Origin: Lentibacillus sp. JNUCC-1
GTDB taxonomy: Bacteria; Bacillota; Bacilli; Bacillales; Amphibacillaceae
NCBI RefSeq assembly: GCF_009741735.1
Contig: NZ_WHOH01000001.1
Span: 1,054,001-1,118,000, forward strand
Reading direction: 5' to 3'
DNA: 64,000 nt
Shown: positions 31,962-40,629 of the stretch, piece by piece
Position numbering within the stretch: the stretch's first letter is position 1
Layout of the letters: each line of letters opens with the position of its first letter
Made by a program: the position numbers and the translations under genes
Notes under the pieces: generated by a model
Told to the model about the DNA's origin: nothing
What the model saw: only the letters and a program-made list of their open reading frames with translations
Database searches by the model: none

Positions 31962-34900
31962 ATGACTGAAATCGTTCTATTTTATGACACACAATTTCCT
32001 TTCGAAGGTCCGCGTCCTGAACAGGCATTTTTTGACACATTAGGACCGAAAGTGCGTGTTTGTACAGCGGAAGAGTTAGACGAAGCATTGGCAGCATCTG
32101 AAACAGAGGTGTTTGTAAATCTGCATGGCCCTTATTTTCCTAAAGAAGCTTGGAAAAGCATTCAGACTTATTTAAGTACCGGAAAAGGTTTCGTACACAC
32201 TGGGGGAGCACCATTTCGTCGCCCATGCTATCAGTCTGAAGGTGCGTGGCATGCGGAAGATGAGCAGACGGCTTATCATCAGGCACTGGATATTCATGAA
32301 ACATTGCCGGTTGACTCATTCGATGTGACTGGGCTTGTGCACAACGAAGATATTCCTGTCCTAGCTGAAGCTGAGGTACTTTTCAGCATATCAAATACAT
32401 ATAACTTCATCATGCATCCGACCAAAGAGATCGCCATCAAGCATGAGATGGGGTCTGTCGGGCCGATGGATGCACGGATTTATCCGCTTTTGAAAGGGGT
32501 AACAGAATCTGGGCGTGAGATCGCCGCGCCGAGCGTGCTGATTGAGAACGCTAAAGGTCAGTATGCTGGCGGCCGTTGGGTGTTCATTAATCAAAAGCTT
32601 GACGAAAAGTTCTGGAGCACTGACGGGGCTGGCGCGCTGCTGCGAATCGCGGCATTTGTGCAGGCCGGCGTAACAGACATGTCGCTCAAATCAACCTATG
32701 CTACGTATGAACCCGGTGAGCGGGCCACGCTGACATTTCAGCATCAGGCTTTGTTGACGCCAGCTGAATGGGGCTTGAGACTCTCTGTTTCTCAAAATAA
32801 GCAAGAGGTCTTCAGTGCTCAAGAAACATTGCAAACCGGTCGTCTCCTGGAAAAACAAACATTTGTCATTCCAAAAGACATCACGCCAGGCTTTTATGAG
32901 GTGACGTGTGAGCTTGTCTCGGAAAAAGGTGAAACACGCATCCTGCGCCAAGGATTTTGGGGTATGGACAATGCACTTCTTCAAGAAGGCAGCAAGCTCA
33001 CGGCCGGTCGGGATTATTTTGAAAAAGACGGACGTCCGCTGCCGATTGTTGGGATGACCTACATGACATCAGACGTGGCACGTTACTTCTTATTTTTGCC
33101 GAATCCTAATGTCTGGGATCGCGATATGGCTCAGATGAAGCGTGCTGGCATCAACTATATCCGGACAGGGATCTGGACGGCGTGGCGCAATATGATGTTT
33201 GTCGATGGACACGTTGATGAGTCAGTTCTGCGCGCGATTGATGCGTTTATTTTGTGTGCGAGAAAACATGATCTGCATGTGACGTTTAACTTTTTCTCCT
33301 TCACCCCTGAAGCATGGGAAGGTGAGAATCCGTACTTGGATCCGCGCAGTGTTGAGGCGCAGAAGCGGTTTATTACATCGATCGTTTCGCGGCATGCTGA
33401 CACGACGAATGTTGACTGGGATTTGATCAACGAACCGTCCTTGTTTGACCCTGAGCGTGTATTCGCTGGACCGCAACCACTGCACGACGACTTTGATCGC
33501 CAAGCTTATCGGGACTGGCTGCAGAAACGTCACAGCTCGATCCGCGATCTTCAGGAGCGCTGGAACATGAGCCCGCTCGAGCTGCCGTCATTTGACGCGG
33601 TTGAACCGCCGGAACAGAGTGAGATTAATTTTGGCACGCGGGACATGATCACCGGGAAAAAGGGGCTCAAATGGCTCGACTATGTATTGTACACGATGGA
33701 CATGCATAACCAGTGGGCTCGTGAGCTTTCGGGTGCAATTAAGCAAGCGGCACCAGGCCACTTGGTAACAGTCGGACAAGATGAGGCGCTTGCTGGTCAG
33801 CGGCCATCGCCGTTCTTTTACAGTGAAGCAGTTGACTATACGACCAACCACACATGGTGGCTGCTGGACGATCTGGTCTGGGATGGCATTTTTACGAAGG
33901 CGCCGGATAAGCCTAATTTGATTCAAGAAACAGGGATCATGTATGTGGAAACGCCGCGAAATATGGGCAAGCGTTCTGAGTACGAACTGCGCAATATTCT
34001 TGAGCGCAAATATGCCTATGCGTTTTCAACCGGCGGGGCCGGAGCTGTGCAATGGCTGTGGAACACAAATTATTTCATGGATAACATCAATGAATCGAAC
34101 ATCGGCGCCATTCGCGCAGATGGTACGGAAAAACCGGAGACCAATGTCTCATATGACTTCGGCGCGTTTATGGGAGAAATTCGTGACTTGTTCCGAGACC
34201 GTCAGTTGGAAGAAGTCGGCGTTGTTTTCCCGTATTCCAATGACTTTTCCAATCGAAAACTGGCGACAGATGCTACGACCAAGCTAACGCGTGTACTTGC
34301 ATATGACATGAATGTCCCGTTCCGCGCATTTGGGGAGTATCAGCTGGAGGCGCTTGAAATGGATCCACCGAAGCTGCTTGTCGTGCCAAGTCCGCACAAC
34401 TTCAGCAATGACGCTTTTGATCGTTTGCTGAGCACCGTGGAAAAACACGGGAGCACACTGCTCTTTACGGGACCGATTCATTTGGATGAATATTGGCAGG
34501 AAACCGCTCGAGCTGAGAAGCTGTTCGGTGAGGTCTCCACCGCGAATGTCACCCGTGAAGATGTCTTTACGATTAATGATGTACCGATGCCTGTTTCATT
34601 CGGCGGCGACCGGATTGGTGATACGATGAAAGGCGTGACACAGTCCGATTCAGACTGGAGTCTGCAGGAGGCTAATTTGGGTAAAGGCCGCGTAATTTGG
34701 AGCCCGTTGCCGGTTGAATTGAACGACCGTCCGGCTTCAATTGCTTCATTGTATGAGTATGCCATGGGGCAAGCCCAAGTTGAGCGTCACTTGGAATGGC
34801 TCAAAGGCGACGTTTCTGGCATCTATGGTCGAAAACTTGATTTTGCAGACGGCGCATTGTTTATCTTCGTCTCCGAATTCGGGCAGGATGTGCCTGTCGC

Positions 34901-35036
34901 AGTGAAAGATCCGCTGACTAAAGTGCGCTATGACTTCCAGGTGGACAGCGAGCGCGTTGTCATGTTTGCCACGGACGAGAAGGGCGGCGTAACAAACGTC
35001 TATCGGCCAGGTGAAGGAACCATTTACGAGAGTTGA
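31962..35036 (+). CDS. Large clan GH-A glycoside hydrolase with ThuA/amidotransferase-like N-terminal domain
   Basis: A 1,024-residue protein without signal peptide. Residues ~1-230 resemble a ThuA or amidotransferase-like fold (VFVNLHGPYFPKEAW, then GKGFVHTGGAPFRRP). A beta domain follows, then a clan GH-A barrel whose acid/base is the Glu of WDLINEPS (Glu491) and nucleophile that of NLIQETGIMY (Glu656). A beta-galactosidase-trimerisation-like region follows (VVFPYSNDFSN). The family may be GH42- or GH5-like; beta-mannosidase or beta-galactosidase activity is plausible. The ATG at 31962 has GGAGG seven bases upstream; an earlier ATG at 31929 does not. It is alone on the plus strand, divergent from the ROK repressor with two palindromes between them, and ends at a terminator. 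Confidence 0.82.
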   Translation: MTEIVLFYDTQFPFEGPRPEQAFFDTLGPKVRVCTAEELDEALAASETEVFVNLHGPYFPKEAWKSIQTYLSTGKGFVHTGGAPFRRPCYQSEGAWHAEDEQTAYHQALDIHETLPVDSFDVTGLVHNEDIPVLAEAEVLFSISNTYNFIMHPTKEIAIKHEMGSVGPMDARIYPLLKGVTESGREIAAPSVLIENAKGQYAGGRWVFINQKLDEKFWSTDGAGALLRIAAFVQAGVTDMSLKSTYATYEPGERATLTFQHQALLTPAEWGLRLSVSQNKQEVFSAQETLQTGRLLEKQTFVIPKDITPGFYEVTCELVSEKGETRILRQGFWGMDNALLQEGSKLTAGRDYFEKDGRPLPIVGMTYMTSDVARYFLFLPNPNVWDRDMAQMKRAGINYIRTGIWTAWRNMMFVDGHVDESVLRAIDAFILCARKHDLHVTFNFFSFTPEAWEGENPYLDPRSVEAQKRFITSIVSRHADTTNVDWDLINEPSLFDPERVFAGPQPLHDDFDRQAYRDWLQKRHSSIRDLQERWNMSPLELPSFDAVEPPEQSEINFGTRDMITGKKGLKWLDYVLYTMDMHNQWARELSGAIKQAAPGHLVTVGQDEALAGQRPSPFFYSEAVDYTTNHTWWLLDDLVWDGIFTKAPDKPNLIQETGIMYVETPRNMGKRSEYELRNILERKYAYAFSTGGAGAVQWLWNTNYFMDNINESNIGAIRADGTEKPETNVSYDFGAFMGEIRDLFRDRQLEEVGVVFPYSNDFSNRKLATDATTKLTRVLAYDMNVPFRAFGEYQLEALEMDPPKLLVVPSPHNFSNDAFDRLLSTVEKHGSTLLFTGPIHLDEYWQETARAEKLFGEVSTANVTREDVFTINDVPMPVSFGGDRIGDTMKGVTQSDSDWSLQEANLGKGRVIWSPLPVELNDRPASIASLYEYAMGQAQVERHLEWLKGDVSGIYGRKLDFADGALFIFVSEFGQDVPVAVKDPLTKVRYDFQVDSERVVMFATDEKGGVTNVYRPGEGTIYES

Positions 35037-35080
35037 TGAGTCGGATGGGCTTTCCAAGCAGCACTGCCATATTGAAGTTC

Positions 35081-35126
35081 AGAAGGAAGTCCCCAAGGCC
35101 CGGTGGCTTCCTTCTTTCCTTTTTTC
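35081..35126 (+). terminator. Terminator of the GH-A hydrolase (first of two copies)
   Basis: AGAAGGAAG (35081-35089) pairs with CTTCCTTCT (35107-35115), followed by TTCCTTTTTTC. A second copy of the same hairpin, including the loop GTCCCCAAGGCC, occurs at 35353-35390, just after the 21-bp array. Confidence 0.8.
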
Positions 35127-35173
35127 TGCTTTTTCGTTCAGGACAGTGGCTCATTCTTGACCAGCCGAGCGTC

Positions 35174-35341
35174 TATCAAACGAAGAAAGCATTCTATCCA
35201 AGCAAAAGCCACGTCTATCAAACGAAACATGCACTCTATCCAAGTAAGAAGCACGTCTATCAAACGAAGAACGCGTCCTATCCAAGCAAAACACTCTTTT
35301 ATCAAACGACAAACATATCCTATCCAAACAACGCTGCCATA
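35174..35341. repeat. Eight-unit array with exact 21-bp spacing (TATCAAACGA / TATCCAAGCA)
   Basis: TATC starts occur at 35174, 35195, 35216, 35237, 35258, 35279, 35300 and 35321, always 21 bp apart. Units alternate strictly between TATCAAACGA and TATCCAAGCA, giving a 42-bp higher-order repeat. Open frames on both strands are a by-product of a period divisible by three (heptads such as VYQTKKA and FYPSKSH). They have no ribosome site of note, so I do not call a gene. Confidence 0.85.
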
Positions 35342-35352
35342 TAATATTAAAA

Positions 35353-35390
35353 AGGAAGTCCCCAAGGCCTGGTGGCTTCCTCTGGCTTTT
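35353..35390 (+). terminator. Duplicate of the GH-A hydrolase terminator
   Basis: AGGAAG (35353-35358) and CTTCCT (35376-35381) with the same loop as the copy at 35081, followed by GGCTTTTTGG. Upstream bases CTGCCATAT are shared by both copies, so at least 40 bp is duplicated and flanks the array. Confidence 0.65.
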
Positions 35391-35457
35391 TGGCTTTATG
35401 TAGGATGTAAAGTGTATTATCTATGGCTATCCAGAATTCGCCTCGTAATTGATACGT

Positions 35458-35640
35458 TACGTGAGCAAGTATAGTCGATACGAGCGCAAATCACATACTT
35501 ACGAGAGCATGCGTAGATATTACGAGCGCAACACGCACACATACGAGAGCAAACTCAGACATTACGAGCGCAACACACACATACGTGAGCACGCACAGAC
35601 AATACGAGCGCAACCCACGCTTTTATGCGAGCACACCCAG
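35458..35640. repeat. Nine-unit array with 21-bp spacing (TACGAGCGCA / TACGAGAGCA)
   Basis: Units begin at 35458, 35479, 35500, 35521, 35542, 35563, 35582, 35603 and 35624. All steps are 21 bp except one of 19. Like the neighbouring array it alternates two variants (TACGAGCGCA, and TACGAGAGCA or TACGTGAGCA), though the motif itself is different. A single TATCCAGAATT unit, typical of the third family, lies just before it at 35428. Confidence 0.82.
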
Positions 35641-35680
35641 ACGAGAGGCATATCATCATAACATTCAACTCGGAAACATC

Positions 35681-35720
35681 AAAAAAGACCATCTCCCGCC
35701 CTCAAGCAGAGATGGTCTTT
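35681..35720 (-). terminator. Terminator of the formylglycine-generating enzyme gene
   Basis: AAAGACCATCTC and its perfect complement GAGATGGTCTTT (12-bp stem, 13-base loop), followed on the minus strand by a T-run. It lies 15 bases after the stop codon. Confidence 0.85.
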
Positions 35721-35734
35721 ACACAAATCACGCC

Positions 35735-36711
35735 TCACACGTCCCGCACACAGCGGAATCCCATATTCCCTGTCGAACTGTCCGGGGTGTTCGAGGTCCG
35801 AGCCGCCACCCGATACCGGTTGCAATAGGAGTGGTGGCACAGATAGGAGCCACCGCGCATAACGCGGGTTTCCCCTGAATCCGGGCCCTGGGGATTGTCC
35901 CGTCCGCCACGCTTATGAATATTCGTGGCAAACCAGTCGGAGCACCACTCCCAGACATTACCGGCGACATTGTACAGGCCATAGCCATTTTCCGGAAAGC
36001 TCTTAGCTGGTGCCGTTCCTACAAAGCCGTCTTCCCCAGTATTATGCCGTGGAAAATCACCTTGCCAAATATTACAGTAATGCTCTCCGCCAGGCGTCAG
36101 CTCGTCGCCCCAAGCATACTTATTTTGCTTAAGGCCGCCGCGCGCCGCGAATTCCCACTCTGCCTCAGTTGGCAGACGCAGTCCAGCCCACTGACAATAT
36201 GCCTGAGCATCATTCCAGGACACATGGACAACCGGGTGGTCCCAACGCCATTCAACCGATGAATGCGGACCCTCCGGATGTGCCCATGTTGCCCCGTCCA
36301 CGACGAGCCACCATGGCACACCGGGCACACGCTGGCGAACATTCCCCAAATCAGCCTCATCGACAAATAAATAGAACACAAATGACCACCCGAACTGCTC
36401 AGCTTCCGTTACATACCCAGTTGCTTCAATGAACCTTTGAAACTGTCGGTTCGTCACAGTGTGGATGTCCATGTAAAAAGGATCGACCTTAACTTTGTGA
36501 ATCGGACCTTCCCCGTCGTCCGGAAACCCTTCCTTACTTGTCGTGCCCATCAGGAATGTACCCCGGGGATGAAGGCCATGTCGTGCTCTGCAAAACCTAG
36601 CGCATCCTCGTTCGTCTCAACTGCAGACTGTTTTAGTTCCTTTAATACAGCAGGCTCAGCTATATCAGATCGTTTGGCTGAACAACAGCTCTTATGTTGT
36701 TGATCACTCAT
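35735..36711 (-). CDS. Formylglycine-generating enzyme, sulfatase activator (one frameshift as read)
   Basis: Oxidises the active-site Cys of sulfatases to formylglycine using copper and oxygen. The repaired protein has 325 residues. The catalytic pair is in GGSYLCHHSYCNRYR (about Cys292 and Cys297), followed by AARTSNTPDSSTGNMGFRC, the most conserved block of true FGEs as opposed to other SUMF1-fold proteins. The N-terminus has a short Cys-rich stretch (KSCCSAKR). The frame breaks at 36561-36564; one G more in the GGGG run gives FIPGGTFLMGTTS. The start at 36711 has GAGG seven bases upstream. It is the last gene of the second importer unit and has no signal peptide, so it can act on the cytoplasmic sulfatase at 1-1355, which has a matching CAPSR motif. 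Confidence 0.9.
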
Positions 36712-36797
36712 TTAGACACCTCTATATTTCATGCTTAACTCCCATTCTATCAAAAATCCGCACATTTTATATGAATGAGAGCATTAAAGAGCAAGAT

Positions 36798-37619
36798 TTA
36801 TCCTTTTACAGAACCGGCTAATAAACCACGCACAAAATATTTACCTAAGAAAATGTACACAAGCAAGGTCGGCATCGCCGCAATAAGCGCACCGGCCATT
36901 TGCACGTTCCACTGGACAATCTGACTTCCGGATAAATTCTGCAGCGCCACCATCACAGGCTGGCTGTCAGACGTTGTGACCGTTACCGCAAACAAGAATT
37001 CATTCCATATATTCGTAAATTGCCAGATGGCGACAACCACAAAACCGGTAATCGACAATGGAATAATAATGTGCCGGAAAACACCCAGGAAGCTTGCACC
37101 ATCAATTTTGGCTGCTTCGATCATCTGGTCAGGTATGTTGGCATAGAAGTTTCTAAACATCAATGTTGTGATTGGGAGACCATACACCACATGAACCAAG
37201 ATCAGCCCGGCGATTGAGTTATATAAACCAATCTCGCGCAAAAACTGAATCATTGGAATCAGGATGCTCTGATACGGAATAAACATGCCAAATAATATAA
37301 CTGTGAAAATGGTCTCTGAACCTTTAAACTTCCACTTGGACAGCACATAACCATTCATCGCACCAAGCAATGCAGAGATCAGTGTTGCCGGAATAACCAG
37401 GTAGAAACTGTTCATTAAATTCGGGGCCAGCTTAGAGAAGGCCACAGCATAAGAGCTGAAATCTATAGAAGACGGCAATGTCCACATTTCGGCGAGCGAA
37501 ACCTGGTCCAGCGGCTTCAGACTTGTTACGATGATAACGTAAACAGGCGCCAGAAACAGTATCGCGAAGAATATCAGAATGACATACTTAATGAATTTTC
37601 CCCATTGAAATGACGCCAT
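36798..37619 (-). CDS. ABC sugar importer permease, CUT1 type (MalG-like)
   Basis: A 273-residue permease with about six helices. The EAA loop is visible in IPDQMIEAAKIDGASFLGVFRHIIIP, and the end KYFVRGLLAGSVKG is typical of MalG-type subunits. The ATG at 37619 overlaps the stop of the other permease gene (TGATG), so the two are translationally coupled. It forms an importer with 37619-38560 and the binding protein at 39228-40532. No ATPase gene accompanies them, again pointing to a shared MsmX-type ATPase. The FGE gene follows by 86 bases with no terminator that I can see. Confidence 0.92.
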   Translation of the reverse strand: MASFQWGKFIKYVILIFFAILFLAPVYVIIVTSLKPLDQVSLAEMWTLPSSIDFSSYAVAFSKLAPNLMNSFYLVIPATLISALLGAMNGYVLSKWKFKGSETIFTVILFGMFIPYQSILIPMIQFLREIGLYNSIAGLILVHVVYGLPITTLMFRNFYANIPDQMIEAAKIDGASFLGVFRHIIIPLSITGFVVVAIWQFTNIWNEFLFAVTVTTSDSQPVMVALQNLSGSQIVQWNVQMAGALIAAMPTLLVYIFLGKYFVRGLLAGSVKG

Positions 37620-38560
37620 CAATTATCACTCCTTCGATTGGTCCATAAATAAGGAACAATGAATACTGCTACAAGCAGCAGCATAATAATGGCAATCGCA
37701 GCGCCATTTGCATAATAGTTGCCCCTGAACGTTGTCTCAAACATGTAAACCCCAGGCACATCGGTAACAAAGTTCGCACCTGGACCTGTCATCGCATAAA
37801 TCAAGTCAAATATTTTCAAAGAAATGTGGGCCATAATAATGACCACGCTGACTGTAATCGGCATCAGCATCGGCAAAATCACCTTGCGATAGATCTGGAA
37901 CTCACTAGCCCCGTCAATACGGGCTGCCTCTCGCAGTTCATCGGGGATTCCACGCAATCCTGCCAGATACATGGCCAAGGAAAAACCGGTCATCTGCCAA
38001 ACCGCTGCAATCACAACAGCGATAATCGCAACTGGCAAACCAAATTCAATGCTGCCCCATTCAAATCCGGCCAGTATATTGGTATCGGTGTACCATTTCG
38101 GTTTGATGCCAAATATGCTTAAGAATTGGTTAAAGCCAGTCGAAGGGTTTAATAGCCACTGCCACACAACCCCTGTCACAATAAAGGATAAAGCCATCGG
38201 GAACAGAAAGATGTTTCGGAAAATCGATTCACCTTTTAGTTTCTGATCGATTAATATGGCAAATCCCATACCGAACACAATGACAAGACCGATAAACAAG
38301 ACGGTGAAAAATAATGTATTACGAAGATCCGCCTGGAAGCGGAAATCGTTAAACAAGTATATATAGTTTTTCAAGCCTGCAAAGGAAAAGTCGGGCACAA
38401 TCGTATTATAATTACTCAGCGACACATATCCCGTCCACCCTATAAAACCATAAACAAAAATCAGGATTAATATAAAAGACGGAAGCAGAAAAGCAATCGC
38501 AGTCCAATGATCCTTCGACAAACGTTTCTTCTTCTTTGACGTAACCTGAGAATCCGCCAC
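37619..38560 (-). CDS. ABC sugar importer permease, CUT1 type (MalF-like)
   Basis: A 313-residue permease with a lysine-rich N-terminus (SKKKKRLSKDH), about six helices, and the EAA loop in IPDELREAARIDGASEFQIYRKVILP. The chosen start is GTG at 38560, seven bases after GAGGAGGG; an ATG further up at 38593 lacks a site. It follows a 667-base gap that carries two inverted-repeat modules and separates it from the binding-protein gene, so permease expression may depend on read-through or on a promoter inside the gap. Confidence 0.9.
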   Translation of the reverse strand: MADSQVTSKKKKRLSKDHWTAIAFLLPSFILILIFVYGFIGWTGYVSLSNYNTIVPDFSFAGLKNYIYLFNDFRFQADLRNTLFFTVLFIGLVIVFGMGFAILIDQKLKGESIFRNIFLFPMALSFIVTGVVWQWLLNPSTGFNQFLSIFGIKPKWYTDTNILAGFEWGSIEFGLPVAIIAVVIAAVWQMTGFSLAMYLAGLRGIPDELREAARIDGASEFQIYRKVILPMLMPITVSVVIIMAHISLKIFDLIYAMTGPGANFVTDVPGVYMFETTFRGNYYANGAAIAIIMLLLVAVFIVPYLWTNRRSDN

Positions 38561-38682
38561 GCACTCACCCTCCTCACTAGAGGTAATATTCATTCAAAAA
38601 CCTTCGTAAAATCCTTGCAAATATTAAACACCTTTTACAGAAACTCCGACGTAGAGCATCTTATAACTGCCTCGCACCACCG

Positions 38683-39110
38683 ATCTTCGGGAAAACACTG
38701 CGCTTTCCGCGGGCGCTGCTGAGCCTCCTCGCGCTACCGCGCTGTGGGGTCTCACCGAGGCTTTGCATCCCGCTGGAGTCTCCGTGTTTTCCCGAAGCTC
38801 GGTGAGAGTATATTTTTCACTTTTTTATGATCACGTCACTCTATTTTCCATTCGTAAACAGCCACAAAGAATCAGGTGGCTCATACATAGCGGAGAAAAT
38901 ACATGAAGACTCCTGCGGGAACAGCACGAGTCCGAAGACCCCACAGCGTTACATTAAGGAGGGTCGACTAAAACCGCCCTTTGCGGGCAACGTCGACATA
39001 CCCCTTGCCGGGGCAAGGAGGCTGAGGCCGTGCCCGCGGAAAGCGAAATGTATTTTCGGAGCGGTCATATTAGCAGACACTCTAATTTCCCCGAGCGGTT
39101 GCCAAAAGCA
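38683..39110. repeat. Composite inverted-repeat element, copy 1 (B then A, reverse orientation)
   Basis: Module B spans about 38688-38797, with ends CGGGAAAACACTG and CGTGTTTTCCCG. Module A spans about 38896-39059, with ends AAAATACAT and ATGTATTTT. The A ends differ in sequence from other copies but still pair with each other. The centre of A carries an extra ~70 bases with its own hairpins (ACCGCCCTTTGCGGGC, CCCCTTGCCGGGGC). A stray B-like tail (CCCCGAGCGGTTGCCA) follows at ~39090. The rest of the gap 38561-39227 shows nothing I can name besides the terminator. Confidence 0.75.
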
Positions 39111-39175
39111 GTCATAATCGCGGTTCCTCTACATCACAGCTTACTAACTCCCATAAACTTTAAAACAGTTACCCT

Positions 39176-39218
39176 CAAAACCAAGAGAGGCTGCCGTGTT
39201 TGCAGGCAGCCTCTGGTT
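39176..39218 (-). terminator. Terminator after the binding-protein gene
   Basis: AACCA and GAGGCTGCC pair with GGCAGCCTC and TGGTT (9-base loop); on the minus strand TTTTGAG follows. It lies ten bases beyond the stop of the binding-protein gene, upstream of the permeases of the same importer. Confidence 0.75.
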
Positions 39219-39227
39219 CTTTCTACT

Positions 39228-40532
39228 TTACATTTCCGGTGCTGCGTTTTGCAGTGCCTGAATGAAGTTATCAACATCTCTCTGTGTTACAAAGATATTG
39301 ACGGCCTGGTTTGCTTTTGTCAAAAACCCTTCTGAAGCTGCAGATCCGTGCGCCAGACTTGGCACAAGACGAGCGGTCTTAAAGTCTTCAATTGTATCCT
39401 GTCCATACGCATCATACTTCTCAGGATCAGCATCGACTCTTGCCGGGATTGAACCCTTGATCGGATTGAATGTATCCTGTGCCTCAACTGAGCCGAGGAA
39501 CGTCAGGAATGTCTTCACTTCTTCAGGATTTTCAACACCCTTTGGCAAGCCGAATGTATCTGTGATGATCTGGAATGTTCCCTCTGTTTCAGGGAAAGCG
39601 AAGTAACCAAAGTCTTTATTCGTTTCCATCTTCAAGTCATTTACAAAATACCCTTTGGCCCAGTCACCCATATTGATCATCGCTGCTTCCCCGCTGGAAA
39701 CAAGCTGGGCTGAATCCTGCCAGTTACGGGAAGAGTGATCTTCATTCACGTAATCAAGCATTTTACCGAATGTTTCTGCTGCCTCGACAACACGCTCATC
39801 GTCAAAAGCAATTTCACCTTTGAAAAGCTTATCGTAGTCGTCTGGCCCGAGTACGCCGAGCAGCACATTTTCAAAGATTTGGGTAGCAGGCCATGATTCT
39901 TTATCACCCAATGCCAGTGGTGTTACCCCTGCATCTTGAAGCTTTTCAGCTGCATCAAAGAACTCATCAAATGTCTTTGGCGGTTCGATGCCATGCTCTT
40001 CAAACACTTCCATGTTGTAAAATACCGGGTTTCCACGGTGTATGTTTAATGGAACAGAGTAGATATCTCCGTCTGCACTGACAAGGTCAATCAAATCTTC
40101 CGGAAACTTATCCATCCATTCATTTTTCTCAAACAGATCGTTGAGCGGCTGCATTTTATCAGCAGCAACCCAGCTCTTGTTCAGTTCTTCCCCGCCATGA
40201 ACCTGGAATGTTGAAGGCGGATCGTCACCCTGCATTCTTGTTGCCAGAACAGCTTTGGCGTTCGTGCCGGCACCGCCCGCAACAGCAGCGTTTTCAACTG
40301 TAATATCAGAATGCTCTTCTTCAAATTGTTCAATTAATGCGAGCAAACCTTCTTCTTCACCAGCACCTGTCCACCAGCTGAAGATCTCAACTTCCCCTGT
40401 GGCCCCGCCGTTGTCCCCGGAATCGCCGGAGTTTCCGCCGTTCCCGCTTGTTTCATCGGAATTGTTGGATCCACAGGCCACAACAAAGGCAGCCAGTGCC
40501 ACAAAAACGAGTAACCCAAATAATTTCTTCAC
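39228..40532 (-). CDS. Sugar-binding lipoprotein of a CUT1 ABC importer (glucose/mannose-type)
   Basis: A 434-residue lipoprotein with a signal peptide and lipobox VVACGSNN (Cys20), followed by an Asn/Gly/Asp-rich linker and a family 1 binding fold. The start of the mature part, VEIFSWWTGAGEEEGLLALIEQF, and WPATQIFENVLLG near residue 210 resemble glucose- or mannose-binding proteins of the GtsA type. The start is GTG with AAGGGGG eight bases upstream. Its promoter has a -10 TATAAT-like sequence (40569-40574) overlapped downstream by a perfect cre site. It lies after the three-gene sensor, which probably induces it. Confidence 0.9.
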   Translation of the reverse strand: MKKLFGLLVFVALAAFVVACGSNNSDETSGNGGNSGDSGDNGGATGEVEIFSWWTGAGEEEGLLALIEQFEEEHSDITVENAAVAGGAGTNAKAVLATRMQGDDPPSTFQVHGGEELNKSWVAADKMQPLNDLFEKNEWMDKFPEDLIDLVSADGDIYSVPLNIHRGNPVFYNMEVFEEHGIEPPKTFDEFFDAAEKLQDAGVTPLALGDKESWPATQIFENVLLGVLGPDDYDKLFKGEIAFDDERVVEAAETFGKMLDYVNEDHSSRNWQDSAQLVSSGEAAMINMGDWAKGYFVNDLKMETNKDFGYFAFPETEGTFQIITDTFGLPKGVENPEEVKTFLTFLGSVEAQDTFNPIKGSIPARVDADPEKYDAYGQDTIEDFKTARLVPSLAHGSAASEGFLTKANQAVNIFVTQRDVDNFIQALQNAAPEM

Positions 40533-40547
40533 TTTATTAATCCCCCT

Positions 40548-40563
40548 TTGTTAACGTTTTCAT
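40548..40563 (-). promoter_or_regulatory. CcpA cre site at the second importer promoter
   Basis: On the minus strand ATGAAAACGTTAACAA fits the cre consensus WTGNAANCGNWNNCAW at every position. It sits just after the -10 (TATAAT at 40569-40574), where CcpA would block initiation when glucose is plentiful. Confidence 0.72.
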
Positions 40564-40629
40564 AAATCATTATAATAGATATCAGTCCCTCCGCAGTCAT
40601 TTGATTTCTATACATTTCCACGGTTTTCT

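Noticed and set aside
35033..35344. Open frame with heptad repeats (VYQTKKA, FYPSKSH) over the first 21-bp array
   Set aside because: The 21-bp period makes several frames open on both strands. The frame overlaps the terminator of the hydrolase gene, has no convincing ribosome site, and the neighbouring arrays show the same periodicity without coding.
35174..35640. 21-bp arrays as a CRISPR array
   Set aside because: Units are degenerate and contiguous without unique spacers, and no cas genes are present.
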